64,000 nt of DNA from JAWKHR01 sp041394725 (GCA_041394725.1 JAWKHR010000031.1:1-64000); one strand, 5' to 3'; shown: positions 17,340 through 26,502, counted from the stretch's first letter. Notes: generated by a model from the letters alone, not told the origin. A program made the numbers and translations.

Positions 17340-19115
17340 ATGCGACTGACCCCCGCGCTCCTGCTCACCGCCGCCTGCGTGGCGTGCGCGCCGTCAGGCC
17401 CGGCCCGGATCGACCTGTCGCCGGCGACGTGGCCGGCCGGCGAGTTCGACCGGTACCTGCGTGCCCAGGACGAGGACCGGACGACCGCCGGCGTCGCGAC
17501 GGGCCGCGGTGGCGCGGTGACCGTCGCGTACAACGGCATCGCGGCGCGCGCCGGGCTCGAGGCGCTCGCGCACGGCGGCAACGCCATCGACGCCGCGCTC
17601 ACCGCGGCGGTGACGCAGGTCACGGTCACCGCGGGCGCGCCCATCAGCTACTTCGGGATCCTCTCGCTCGTCTATTACGACGCGGCCTCGGGCCAGGTCT
17701 ACACGATGAACGCCGAGTGGAACACCGTGCGCGGCGAGACCGAGCCGCTCACGATTCCCGGCAGCCTCGACATGTCGAGCGAGGAGGGCCTGCGCGGCAC
17801 CGCGGTCAGCGGGCGGACCGCGCTCGTCGGCGGCTTCATGAAGGGCGTCGGCGCCGCGCACGGGCGGTTCGGCCGGTTGCCGTGGCGCAGCCTGTTCGAC
17901 CCGGCGATCGCGATCGCGGAGGACGGGATGCCGGTCACGCGGCACCTCGCCGACAAGTTCGTCTTTCGCCGCGAGGATCTCGCGCGCCTGCCCGCCACGC
18001 GCGCGGTGTTCCTCAAGCCGGACGGGTCGATCTACGCCGCGGGCGAGACCTTCCGTCAGCCCGCGCTCGCCGCGACGTTGCGGGCCATCGCCGATCAGGG
18101 CGCCGACTACATGTACACGGGCCCGTGGGCGAAACAGCTCGTCGAGGCCGTGCAGGCCGAGGGCGGGAAGATGACGCTCGAGGACCTGTCGGGCTACGAG
18201 GTGATCTGGGACGAGCCGCTCGTCGCGGACATCGGGCGCGGCGACGCGATCTACACGAACCCGCCGCCGAACGGCGGCGGCGTGAGCCTGATCGAGGCGC
18301 TGCGGCTGGCCGACGTGTCGGGCCTCGCGTCCGGGCCGCTCTGGTCCACGTCGCCCGCGGCGCTCGCGACCGCGCTCGACGTCTCGCAGCTCTTCGCGCT
18401 CCAGTACTACCCGGAATCCGCGCTGACCGCGCTCTACCCGGGCCTCGAGTTCACACCGGCCGCGCGGGTGACGCCCGAGCACGCCGCCGAACTGTGGACG
18501 CGCTTCCAGGCGGGCGCGCGGCCCTTCCGCTGGCAGACCCCCGCCTCGCCCGGTCACTCCGACGACGTGGTCGCGATCGACGCCGAGGGCAACATCGCCG
18601 CGATCACGCAGAGCATCAACTGCGTGGACTGGGGCCGGACGGCGATCAACGTCGGCGGGATCTCGATCGGCGACCCGGCGTCGTTCCAGCAGGCGCAGAT
18701 CGCGAAGATCCCGCCCGGCAGCCGGCTGCCGGCGCCGACCGAGACCGGCATCCTGTTCAGGGACGGCCGGCCCGTGCTCGGTTTCGCGTCGATGGGATCG
18801 GGGCTGCACCCGCGCACGCTCCAGGCGCTGCTCGCGGTGACCCGCTTCGGCATGACCGTGGACCAGGCGATCGACACGCCGGACTTCTTCACGGCCGCGG
18901 CGGGCGCCGACGGGCGCCTCGTGGCGCGCGTTCCGGCCGGCCGCTTCCCGCGCGAAGTGCTCGACGCGCTCGGCCGGTCCTACGAGGAGATCACGAAGGA
19001 CCGCATGCGCTTCAGCGGCGAGGGGCTGTGGGTCGCGATCAGCCGCGACCCCGACACGGGCGAGCTGCGCGCCGCGTCGCACAACCGCAACAACAGCGCG
19101 GCCGTCGCGCGATAG
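17340..19115 (+). CDS. Gamma-glutamyltransferase-family protein, probably lacking the catalytic threonine
   Basis: A protein of 591 residues with an N-terminal leader that could be a lipoprotein signal (TAACVAC). The family is clear from GLEALAHGGNAIDAALTAAV, LFDPAIAIAEDGMPVTRHLA and NPPPNGGGVSLIEALRL. In active enzymes the precursor is cleaved before a Thr in a TTH motif. Here the matching stretch is ASPGHSDDVVAIDAEGNIAA, with Pro where the nucleophile is expected and a Ser one residue before it. The following substrate loop (usually NNEMDDF) is also changed, to VGGISIGDP. Self-cleavage and transferase activity are therefore doubtful; it may be a divergent Ntn hydrolase or a non-enzymatic relative. 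Single gene, divergent from the phosphoesterase. Confidence 0.85.
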   Translation: MRLTPALLLTAACVACAPSGPARIDLSPATWPAGEFDRYLRAQDEDRTTAGVATGRGGAVTVAYNGIAARAGLEALAHGGNAIDAALTAAVTQVTVTAGAPISYFGILSLVYYDAASGQVYTMNAEWNTVRGETEPLTIPGSLDMSSEEGLRGTAVSGRTALVGGFMKGVGAAHGRFGRLPWRSLFDPAIAIAEDGMPVTRHLADKFVFRREDLARLPATRAVFLKPDGSIYAAGETFRQPALAATLRAIADQGADYMYTGPWAKQLVEAVQAEGGKMTLEDLSGYEVIWDEPLVADIGRGDAIYTNPPPNGGGVSLIEALRLADVSGLASGPLWSTSPAALATALDVSQLFALQYYPESALTALYPGLEFTPAARVTPEHAAELWTRFQAGARPFRWQTPASPGHSDDVVAIDAEGNIAAITQSINCVDWGRTAINVGGISIGDPASFQQAQIAKIPPGSRLPAPTETGILFRDGRPVLGFASMGSGLHPRTLQALLAVTRFGMTVDQAIDTPDFFTAAAGADGRLVARVPAGRFPREVLDALGRSYEEITKDRMRFSGEGLWVAISRDPDTGELRAASHNRNNSAAVAR

Positions 19116-19176
19116 CCGCCCGGGCGTAACCGGATCCCCGTTCCCGACGAAGGACACTGACGTGGGAGGTTCGAGC

Positions 19177-19878
19177 ATGACGAGACGGGGATTGGTGACC
19201 GCGGCCATCGCGGTCGTGGTGGGGACGGCGGGGCTCGCGGCGCAGACGATGCCGGGCGGCGCCATGGCCGGGCAGTCCGGAAAGATGGGCCAGGGCCAGA
19301 TGGGGCAGATGGACCGGAAGGACCAGATGCCGAAGACCGGCATGATGCCGATGGCCGGCATGACCCCGAAGGTCGGCGAGACGGCGCCGGACTTCACGTT
19401 GCACTCGATCGCGGGCGGCACCGTGTCGCTGGCCGACGCGCTGAAGGACGGCCCCGTCGTGCTGCTGATGATGCGCGGATGGCCGGGTTACCAGTGCCCG
19501 TTCTGCACGCGCCAGTTCGGCGACTACCTGCGGAACGCCGACGCGCTGAAGACCGCCGGCGCGCGCGTGATCTTCGTCTATCCCGGTCCGGCCGAGGGGC
19601 TCGAGATGCACGCGAAGGAGTTCACGAAGGACCAGACGATGCCGTCGAACTTCGCCTTCCTGGTCGATCCCGACTACACCTTCACCAACCTCTACGGCCT
19701 GCGGTGGGACGCGCCGAATGAGACGTCGTACCCGACGACGTTCGTGCTCGACCGTACGGGCAAGGTGACCTTCGTCGTGACGAGCCACGAGCACGGCGGT
19801 CGCGTGCCGGCGGCCGACGTGCTGAAGCAGCTGTCGATGATCAAGGGCATGGGCATGGGCGGCGGTGCCAGGCGCTGA
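19177..19878 (+). CDS. Exported thioredoxin-fold peroxiredoxin/redoxin (AhpC/TSA family) with Met-rich linker
   Basis: A protein of 233 residues. The ATG at 19177 is preferred over an in-frame GTG at 19162 because GGGAGG at 19164-19169 is well placed for it. A Tat/Sec-like leader (MTRRGLVTAAIAVVVGTAGLAAQ) is followed by about 40 residues rich in Met, Gly and Gln (GQGQMGQMDRKDQMPK), then a redoxin domain: VGETAPDFTLHSIAGG, the redox site RGWPGYQCPFCTRQFGDYL with a CPFC pair, and TSYPTTFVLDRTGKV. It probably reduces periplasmic peroxide or thiols. The Met-rich linker recalls copper-binding segments, but that is inference. Confidence 0.85.
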   Translation: MTRRGLVTAAIAVVVGTAGLAAQTMPGGAMAGQSGKMGQGQMGQMDRKDQMPKTGMMPMAGMTPKVGETAPDFTLHSIAGGTVSLADALKDGPVVLLMMRGWPGYQCPFCTRQFGDYLRNADALKTAGARVIFVYPGPAEGLEMHAKEFTKDQTMPSNFAFLVDPDYTFTNLYGLRWDAPNETSYPTTFVLDRTGKVTFVVTSHEHGGRVPAADVLKQLSMIKGMGMGGGARR

Positions 19879-19880
19879 CG

Positions 19881-19920
19881 GACGCGAACGCGGACCGGAC
19901 TCGGGTCCGGTCCGCGCGTC
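19881..19920. terminator. Bidirectional hairpin terminator between convergent genes
   Basis: GCGGACCGGAC (19890-19900) and GTCCGGTCCGC (19905-19915) are perfect complements around a TCGG tetraloop; outer arms GACGC (19881-19885) and GCGTC (19916-19920) extend the stem. It fills the whole 42-base gap between the stop codons of the peroxiredoxin and chrA genes. No T-run is present on either side, as is common in very high-GC genomes. Confidence 0.75.
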
Positions 19921-21082
19921 CTAAGGACCGAACAGCAGGCCTGCCAGCGCGCCGGCGAGGATCAGGATCGGTTCCGGCAGCAATCGGCGCCACGCCAGCA
20001 CGAGACCGCCGGCCAGGATTGCCGCCGTGGCGGCGTCCACGACCGCGCCTCGCGCCACCAGCGGCACGGTTCCCCCGAGCATCCCGACGACCGCGGCCGT
20101 GATGCCGCGCACCGCGCCCGCCAGGTGGGGATGCCGGCGATGGCGCATGAAGATCGGCGTGGCGACGAGCGTGAACAGGATCGCCGGCAGGAACATTCCC
20201 GTGGTGGCTGCCGCGGCGCCTGCGAGGCCGTTGACGAGGTAGCCGACGAACGTGGCCGTGATGACGACCGGCCCCGGCGAGACGAGCCCGACCGTCACGC
20301 TGTCGAGGAACTGTCGCTCGGTGAGCCAGCCGAAGTCGCCGACCACCGCCGACTCCAGGAAGGGCACGATGAGGCCGCTGCCGAAGACCAGGCAGCCCGT
20401 CTTGAAGAAGAACAGGAAGAGTTGCAGCGTCGTTCCGCCGCCGGCGGCCAGCATCGGCGGCAGCAGGGGCTGCGGCCGGGCCGCGCCCGGGCGAGTCGCC
20501 ACCGGATTCCCGTGGCGCTGCAGGCACTGGGGCCGGTCGTCCGGCCGGCTGGCGCAGCAGGACGGCGCCGACGACCGCGGCCGCCACGAACAGCCAGGTC
20601 GGTTCTCGCGCATTCCACCAGGTCAGGCCGAAGCCCGCGGCGGCGACGAGCCAGGCGATCCCGCTTCGCGGAAGCGTCCGGCGGCCGAGGTTCCAGCAGG
20701 CCCGCGCGATGAGGGCCACGACGACGGGGCCGGCGCCGAGAAAGAGGCCGCGCGCGATCCGGCTCGTGTCCCAGGCCGCGTAGGCCGCCGCGGCGATCGT
20801 GACCAGCGCGAACGGGCCCAGCGCGAAGGCCAGTCCCACCGCCACCGCACCCCGTGCACCGTGCCGGAGGAAACCGCAGCCGACGGCCAGCTGATAGGCC
20901 AGCGGGCCCGGACAGGCCGCTGCCACCGCGAGCGACACGTCGAACTCGTCCGGCGTGATCCAGCGGTACCGATCGACCAGGTCGCCGCGCATGCGGTCGG
21001 TGAGCGCGGCCGGACCGCCGAAGCCGACCAGGCCGAGCCGCAGGAAGTAGGCGGCGAGGAGGCGGATCGACACCGGGGCCAT
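19921..21082 (-). CDS. chrA: Chromate transporter ChrA (two-domain CHR), split by a frameshift
   Basis: The gene encodes a long-chain CHR-family chromate efflux protein of about 385 residues. The first CHR domain is in one frame from ATG 21082: LGLVGFGGPAALTDRM, then AAACPGPLAYQLAVGCGFL with the conserved PGP. The second is in another frame: FLFFFKTGCLVFGSGLIVPF, then SVTVGLVSPGPVVITATFVG, ending LAGLLFGP. The frame changes in the linker near 20500-20550. The reading frame of the first half continues unblocked past this point, which argues for a single-base indel in one fused gene, not two short-chain genes. It exports chromate across the inner membrane. It follows the cyclodeaminase-like gene by a few bases. 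Confidence 0.82.
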
Positions 21083-21097
21083 GGCGCGATCCACCGG

Positions 21098-22088
21098 CTA
21101 CGCGAACGAGACCGCGACGCCGCGGCCGGTGGCGAGGGCACGGTCGTAGACGTGCAGGGCCGCGCCCGCGTCCTGAACGGCCGTCCCGACCGAGTCGAGC
21201 ACGAAGATCTCCTCCGGCCGAGATCGGCCGGCGCACGTCCCGGCGGCGATCGCGCCGAGCTCGCCATGGACGTCCTCGCGGACCATCGCGCCCGCCTCGA
21301 TGGCGACGCGCAGGTCGCCGTTCGCGGCGCACGCCTCGAGTGCGTCCACGACCACGCGGCTCGACGCGAGGAGCGCCGGCTCGATCTCCTGCTGGGGTGG
21401 TCCGCGCCCACGGCGGCGATGAAGGTGCCCGGCCGAATCGTGTCGACCGAGAAAGGCCGTGGTCGCCGTGGTGCAGGTCGCGACAATCTGCGCGCGGGAG
21501 AGGGCGTCCGCGAGTGTCATCCGTCGGCGCCAGCTCGGCGTCGAGTTCCGGCGACAGCCGGTTGGCGAGCGCGGTCGCGCATCCCGGCGTGACGTCGAAC
21601 AGGAACACACGCCGGATCGGCCGGACCGCGACCAGCGCGCGCACGTGCGCCTCGCCCTGTGTGCCGCAGCCGACGATGACCGCCGTGTCCGCGTCGGGTC
21701 GCGCCAGCAGACGCGCGGCCAGCGCCGACACGGCCGCGGTCCGGAGGCTGGTGATCGCGATGGCGTCCATCACGGCCAGCGGCGCGCCCGATTCCGCGTC
21801 GGCGAGCGTCAGCAGACCCTGGATCGTCGGCCGACCGGTCCGCTCCTGGTTGCCAGGCAGGTTGACGTTGGCCTTGGCGGCGATGACGGCGCGGTGGGCG
21901 AGCCGGAGGCCGGCAGCCTTGACGTGGAACGACCCGCCGGGGAGCGTGAGCCCGAGCGACCCCGGCCCGACCGCGTCGCCACGCTGGTGTGAGACCAGCG
22001 CCTGCTCGACGGCCTCGAGCGCGGCTCGGGCATCGAGGAGCGCGCGGACATCCGCGCCCGTCAGGACCAGCGTCCCGGTGGCGCTCAT
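21098..22088 (-). pseudogene. Ornithine cyclodeaminase/mu-crystallin family gene with several frameshifts
   Basis: The ATG at 22088 overlaps the presumed chrB stop (ATGA). Frame one encodes the dimerisation part and the Rossmann motif (GGSFHVKAAGLRL, TAVIVGCGTQGEAHVRALVAV) to ELAPTDD near 21525. The protein then continues in a second frame (MTLADALSRAQIVATCTTATTAFLG), a third (DTIRPGTFIAAVGADHP, near 21400-21450) and back (QQEIEPALLASSRVVVDALEAC to the stop at 21098). The reconstructed length of about 330 residues is normal for the family of NAD(P)-dependent amino-acid or imine dehydrogenases. Its placement between chrB and chrA is unusual. The multiple indels leave no intact product as sequenced. 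Confidence 0.8.
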
Positions 22089-23130
22089 CGGCGTCGCCGC
22101 GACGCCCCGGCGTCCGCTCGCCGCGAGGACGCGCGCGTCCGGTTGCGCGGGGCGCGACCTGCTGCGGTCCCGGCGCCGCCGGACGCCGCATCAACGCGTC
22201 GAAGATCGGCAGCGCCGCCTCGACCCGGGCCATCGAGTCGGGCACGGTCGAGGCGAGCCCCTCGACGAGCTGCCGGATGCCGTCGGCGTCGGGCCGGGCG
22301 AACCGGCCGTCCTTGAGGTCGACGTCGTGGACGATCTCGGCGATCTGGACGAGGGCCGGGTCCGCGAGCGACAGGTGGGCGAGCAGGGTCTCGAACGTGC
22401 ACCGATCGTGCTCGTGCGTGAACGTCGCGCCCGTCATGTCGAACGACAGGTCCCGCGGTCCGGGGCGGTGGCCTGGCGTCACGAAACGGAACCGCGCGTC
22501 GTCGGGTCGATGAAGCGCCGCACCAGCCACGCGGTCGCGAGGCGATCCACGTGGGGTCCGCGCGGGTGACCCAGGTTCGCCCGGTCAGGTCACCGGGTGG
22601 GTCGATCCGCGGCTTCTGGCGCGGGGCGGCGGGCTGGCGGGCGCGTTCGAGGCTTCTCATCCGGTGCTCCAATTCCCGCCCCGCCGTCGAGTCGAAGAAG
22701 TCCGTGCGGGCGAGGTCGTCGATCTGGCGGCGCAGGGTCGTGAAGTCGGGCCGGCGGCCGCGGCGTGCCGGCTTCGCAGTTCGGCGGGAGGCACGCCCGA
22801 GCGCGTCGATCTCGGCCCTGAGCGGCGCCAGGCGGGCCGTGACGTCGGCGCGGAACCGCGCTTCGAGCTGGGCCCGGGTGAGTCCCTCGACGAAGGCGGC
22901 CCGGCAGACGCAGGCCTCGCCGCCGCCGTCGGTGGCCTCCTTGGCGATCCACTGGAAGTCCTCGAGGCAGTCCGGCCGGTCCGGGAGGGCGTAGACGGAG
23001 TTCTTGATCGCGACGGCGCCGACCTGGGCGAGGCGCCGGCGGATCTTCGCCCGCAGGTAGAGCGGCCGGGGCGGGAGCTGACCCGTGCGACATCCGGGCG
23101 GCGGCCGTCCGAGCGGACGTGCCGCCGCCC
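22085..23130 (-). pseudogene. chrB: Chromate resistance regulator/protein ChrB, frameshifted
   Basis: The N-terminal ChrB domain is in one frame (PPRPLYLRAKIRRRLAQVG, IKNSVYALPDRPDCLEDFQW, AKEATDGGGEACVCRAAFVE), followed by a helical linker. Near 22560 the frame changes to give VDRLATAWLVRRFIDP, and near 22505 it changes again to give DARFRFVTPGHRPG and the C-terminal domain (FTHEHDRCTFETLLAHLSL, ALVQIAEIVHDVDLKDGRFA). A third change before the end is likely, because the frame with a stop at 22085 would give an ATGA overlap with the next gene. The usual start, a short stretch before PPRPLYLRAK, is not recognisable, so the 5' end is approximate. ChrB senses chromate and controls chrA. Confidence 0.8.
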
Positions 23131-23172
23131 GCCTGCCGATCGTGGCCGGGAACCGGCCCACGCCGCGGGCGC

Positions 23173-23871
23173 CTAGCGTGACGGCTCGCCGCCCGTCGCG
23201 GGTCGCGGCGCACTCGACGGCGGCGTGAGGCCCTTCAGGCGCAGGTACACCGCCAGGTAGCCGTACTGCTCGTTGTTGTGCGCCATGAAGTGCATCGCGT
23301 TGGCGCCGTTCGACACCTTGAACGTCACCGGCTCGCCCATCTGGCGGCCCTCCATCGTCCGCCACGCGTCCTCCATCGGCGTGCCGTCGTCCAGCTTCAG
23401 GAAGAACTCGTCGCAGAACGCGAACGTCTCGCGCGCGAGCGCGACGACCTCGGCCTTCGTCGTCAGCGTCTTCGAGAGATCCTCTCCGGCCCGCGCGTGC
23501 GTCCGGCCGACGAGCGACCCGCACTGGCTGAGGTTCGCGCTCAGGATGTGGCCGAAGACGCCGGCGAACGTCCGCATCTCCGGCGCGGGACGGAAGGCGT
23601 AGCTCTCGGCCGGCATCAGCTCGGCCGAGGCCGTCAGGAGGTCCTTCAGGTGGACGTACTCCCGGCGGACGGAGCCGGCCATCGTCATCGTGACTTCCTC
23701 CTTCGCGGCGGCGCCGGAGCGCGCCGCCTGGCCCGCCTGGCCGGACCGACCCGACGAGGCCGTCGGCGCGGAGGTGGGCGTCATGCGCGGGCTGGTGGCC
23801 CGTGCCTCGACCGCGGCGGTGGTGGCGGCCAGTGGCAGCGCCAGGATCAGTGCCAGGGTTCGTCGTCTCAT
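23173..23871 (-). CDS. Exported DinB-fold protein
   Basis: A protein of 232 residues with a signal peptide (RTLALILALPLAATTAAVEA) and a Ser/Ala/Gln-rich linker, then a DinB four-helix bundle: SVRREYVHLKDLLTASAELM, TFAGVFGHILSANLSQCG with a first conserved His, and ANAMHFMAHNNEQYGYLAVY with two more. The three His form the metal site of DinB/YfiT-type thiol transferases. Exported DinB proteins are numerous in Acidobacteriota, with unknown substrates. It is directly upstream of the chrB locus in the same direction, leaving about 50 bases. Confidence 0.82.
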   Translation of the reverse strand: MRRRTLALILALPLAATTAAVEARATSPRMTPTSAPTASSGRSGQAGQAARSGAAAKEEVTMTMAGSVRREYVHLKDLLTASAELMPAESYAFRPAPEMRTFAGVFGHILSANLSQCGSLVGRTHARAGEDLSKTLTTKAEVVALARETFAFCDEFFLKLDDGTPMEDAWRTMEGRQMGEPVTFKVSNGANAMHFMAHNNEQYGYLAVYLRLKGLTPPSSAPRPATGGEPSR

Positions 23872-24002
23872 CGGGGCCTCGCTTCAAAGTGCGCGCCGGC
23901 GGGCGTGCCATCGCGCGTCTCGGGGAATGGACGCGGATCGCGCCGTGCGGGAACGGACGATGCAGCGGGCCGCGGATGGGGCGCAGCCGGACGAGGGACA
24001 CC

Positions 24003-24070
24003 GCGGCGGGCCGTGCGCGGCGGGCCGTGCGCGACGGGCATGCGCGTGGGTCGTGTGCGCCGGGTCGTGC
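24003..24070. repeat. Five degenerate 13-14-bp tandem repeats
   Basis: Units are GCGGCGGGCCGTGC (24003-24016 and an identical copy 24017-24030), GCGACGGGCATGC, GCGTGGGTCGTGT and GCGCCGGGTCGTGC (24057-24070). They lie in the gap between the DinB and prmA genes, which otherwise shows no gene. They may be a slipped-strand array; a role as regulator binding sites for prmA is possible but not shown. Confidence 0.65.
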
Positions 24071-24124
24071 CTCCGCGTGGCCGGCCGCTTCCCGGGCCGC
24101 GCGGCTCCGGGGTAGGCTGCGCGG

Positions 24125-25024
24125 GTGCCGTACCGCATCGACATCCCGGACGCCCGCGACGCCATCGTCGATCGCGTGATCGCGCTCGGCGCGATCGACC
24201 TCGAGCGGACGCCCACCGGTCTCGCCGCGATCGTGCCGGATGCGGTGGACCGGGATGCACGGCAGCTGGCCCGCGTGCTCGGCGTCGCGTCGGTACGAAT
24301 CACGCCGGCCACCGGGCGCGACGATGACTCGGTGTGGGTGCTGGCGCCGCGGGCGGTGTCCGTGGCGGGGCTCACGATCGTGCCCGCGCGTGGTCACGCG
24401 GACTCGCGTGCCTCGGCCGATGCGGCCCGCGAGACGGACCGGACCCTGCAGCTCGTGGATGCACCGGCGTTCGGGACCGGCCTGCATCCGACGAGCGCGC
24501 TCTGCCTGGAGGCGATTCGCGACGCGATGGCCCTCGATCCCGAACTGGATCGGGCGCGCGAACCGGCGCCGGGACCCGACGTGCGTTCGGCGGCCGGCAC
24601 CGGCGCCCGCCGGGCGACGCTGCTCGACATCGGGACGGGGTCCGGCCTCCTCGCGCTCGGCGCGCTCCGTTTCGGCCTCGCGCGCGTTGCCGGCATCGAC
24701 GTGGATGCCGGCGCCGTCGCCACCGCGGCGGAGAACGCGCGGCTGAACGGGCTCGGCGCGCGGTGCGGGCTGGCCGTCGCGGCGCCGGCCGCCATCGGCG
24801 GCAGCTGGCCGCTGGTCGTCGCGAACATCCTTCCCGCGCCCCTCGTCGAGCTGGCCCCGTCCATCGCCCCGCGCGTCGCGCGCGGCGGGCGCCTGGTGCT
24901 GTCCGGGATTCCGGAGTCGCTGGCGTCCGAGGTTGCGGGGGCCTACGTCCGGCTGGGCCTGCGGCAGATCGGCGAGGACGCGCGCGGCGGCTGGGCGGTG
25001 GTGATCCTGCGGCCGACATGGTGA
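24125..25024 (+). CDS. prmA: Ribosomal protein L11 methyltransferase PrmA-like
   Basis: A protein of 299 residues starting with GTG at 24125. The substrate-recognition half is divergent, but the PrmA signature is present: APAFGTGLHPTSALCLEAI, the SAM motif LLDIGTGSGLLALGALRFG, GIDVDAGAVATAAENARLNG and the catalytic-loop equivalent VVANILPAPLVELAP. It would trimethylate Lys residues and the N-terminus of L11 using S-adenosylmethionine in the cytoplasm. It is encoded 40 bases before the aminotransferase gene in the same direction. The N-terminal divergence means a related protein methyltransferase cannot be excluded. Confidence 0.87.
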   Translation: MPYRIDIPDARDAIVDRVIALGAIDLERTPTGLAAIVPDAVDRDARQLARVLGVASVRITPATGRDDDSVWVLAPRAVSVAGLTIVPARGHADSRASADAARETDRTLQLVDAPAFGTGLHPTSALCLEAIRDAMALDPELDRAREPAPGPDVRSAAGTGARRATLLDIGTGSGLLALGALRFGLARVAGIDVDAGAVATAAENARLNGLGARCGLAVAAPAAIGGSWPLVVANILPAPLVELAPSIAPRVARGGRLVLSGIPESLASEVAGAYVRLGLRQIGEDARGGWAVVILRPTW

Positions 25025-25064
25025 GGGCACGAGCGGCGGGGACGGGGGTGCCCGGGAGATAATT

Positions 25065-26294
25065 GTGGACATGCCGACGTCGTTTGCCAGCCGCATGCGT
25101 GAGGTCAAGGCCTCGGACATCCGGGAGCTGCTGAAGATCACCGAGCGCCCGGACGTCATCTCGATGGCCGGAGGGCTGCCTGCCCCCGAACTCTTTCCGA
25201 TCGAGGAGTTGCGGGCGCTCGCCGACGAGGTGCTCCGGGACGAAGGCCACCGCGTCCTGCAGTACGCCCCCACGGAGGGCAATGCCGCCCTCCGCGAGCG
25301 GATCGCGTCGCTCCTGCGCGCGCGCCAGGGCATCGAGTCCACGGCCGACGCCGTCCTGGTCACGAACGGGTCCCAGCAGGGGCTCGACCTGACGGGCAAG
25401 GTGTTCCTGGACCCCGGTGACGTCGTGCTCTGCGAGAGCCCGACGTACGTCGGCGCGATCAGCGCGCTGCGGGTCTTCCAGCCGCGCTTCGTCGAGGTGG
25501 AGACCGACGACGAGGGGATGCTGCCGGAGGCGCTGGACCGGGCGCTGACGACGGAGGCGCGGGTCAAGATCATCTACGTGGTGCCCGACTTCCAGAATCC
25601 GTCGGGGCGCTGCTGGTCGCTCGAGCGCCGGCACCGGCTCCTGGAACTGGCGTCGCGCCACGGCATCGTCGTGATCGAGGACGCGCCGTACGCGGAGCTG
25701 CGGTACTCGGGCGAGCCCGTGCCGGCGATCAAGTCCATGGACGCCGACGGGCGGGTCGTGTATCTCGGGACGTTTTCGAAGACGTTCTGCCCCGGGCTGC
25801 GCATCGGATGGCTCACGGCGCGGCGGGACCTCTACGACAAGTACGTGCTGGTCAAACAGGGCGCGGACCTGCACTCGTCGGGGTTCAGCCAGCGGCTGAT
25901 CTCGCGGTTCTACGACCGGTACGATTTCGGCGAGCGCGTCGAGCGGCTGCGCGCGGCGTACCGGCCGCGGCGCGACGCGATGTCGGCAGCGATCGAGAGC
26001 GAGATGCCGGAAGGCGTCCGGGCCACGCAGCCGGAGGGCGGGCTGTTCCTGTGGGCGGAGCTGCCCGCGGACGTCAGCGCGCGCGACGTGCTGCCGCGCG
26101 CCATCGAGCGCAACGTGGCGTTCGTGCCCGGCGGGTCGTTCTTCCCGAACGGCGGCCGCGAGAACACGATGCGCCTGAACTTCTCGAACCAGACGGAGGC
26201 GCGGATCGCCGAAGGCGTGCGCCGGCTGGCGGCGGCGCTGCGCGAGGTGATGGCGGCAAAAGGGGTGGGGACGCTGTCGCAGGGGCGGAAGTGA
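25065..26294 (+). CDS. PLP-dependent aminotransferase, LysN/MocR-like (2-aminoadipate or aromatic/branched-chain transaminase)
   Basis: A protein of 409 residues. GGGAG at 25054-25058 is 6 bases from GTG 25065 and 12 from ATG 25071, so the GTG is preferred. Fold type I class I/II features are complete: VISMAGGLPAPELFP, LVTNGSQQGLDLTGKVFLD, VVPDFQNPSG, VIEDAPYAELRY and the PLP-lysine loop LGTFSKTFCPGLRIGW, then the carboxylate Arg in NTMRLNFSN. The opening segment (MREVKASDIRELLKIT) is that of LysN-type enzymes, which act on 2-aminoadipate, kynurenine, leucine or aromatic amino acids. No lysine-pathway genes are nearby, so the substrate is open. Confidence 0.9.
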   Translation: MDMPTSFASRMREVKASDIRELLKITERPDVISMAGGLPAPELFPIEELRALADEVLRDEGHRVLQYAPTEGNAALRERIASLLRARQGIESTADAVLVTNGSQQGLDLTGKVFLDPGDVVLCESPTYVGAISALRVFQPRFVEVETDDEGMLPEALDRALTTEARVKIIYVVPDFQNPSGRCWSLERRHRLLELASRHGIVVIEDAPYAELRYSGEPVPAIKSMDADGRVVYLGTFSKTFCPGLRIGWLTARRDLYDKYVLVKQGADLHSSGFSQRLISRFYDRYDFGERVERLRAAYRPRRDAMSAAIESEMPEGVRATQPEGGLFLWAELPADVSARDVLPRAIERNVAFVPGGSFFPNGGRENTMRLNFSNQTEARIAEGVRRLAAALREVMAAKGVGTLSQGRK

Positions 26295-26326
26295 TGCGCC
26301 CGGGATGATTCTGCCCGACGCGGTCC

Positions 26327-26400
26327 GCCCGCCAGCCGAAGCCGGAGCGAAGCGGCCGCTTCACGGACGCGGCCCGCCAGCCGAAGCCGCGAGCGAAGCG
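26327..26400. repeat. Two near-identical 28-29-bp repeats before tRNA-Ser
   Basis: GCCCGCCAGCCGAAGCCG at 26327-26344 and 26372-26389, each followed directly or after one C by GAGCGAAGCG (26345-26354 and 26391-26400). GCCAG at the start of a unit and CTGGC at 26406-26410 are complementary, so each unit can fold. They resemble intergenic REP-like elements and lie between the aminotransferase gene and the tRNA. Confidence 0.7.
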
Positions 26401-26416
26401 AGCGTCTGGCGAAGGT

Positions 26417-26502
26417 TGGCGGAGAGAGTGGGATTCGAACCTAATGGTAGATTTCTGCACACGCTTTCCAAGCGTGCTCCTTCAACCACTCGACATCTCT
26501 CC
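26417..26502 (-). tRNA. tRNA-Ser (anticodon GGA), imperfect
   Basis: On the minus strand the acceptor arms GGAGAGA and TCTCTCC pair fully, G is the discriminator and CCA is encoded. The anticodon stem CACGC/GCGTG encloses TTGGAAA, giving anticodon GGA. A variable arm and the TTCGAAT loop are present. Two defects are seen. The D-arm reads TGTCGAG, one base short of the expected TGTCCGAG, which would pair with GGA. The 5' strand of the T-stem is TTAGG against CCCAC, giving two mismatches. It is either a damaged gene or a sequence with indel errors. Confidence 0.85.

Noticed and set aside
24003..24070. Possible CRISPR array
   Set aside because: Units are 13-14 bases with no spacers and no cas genes.
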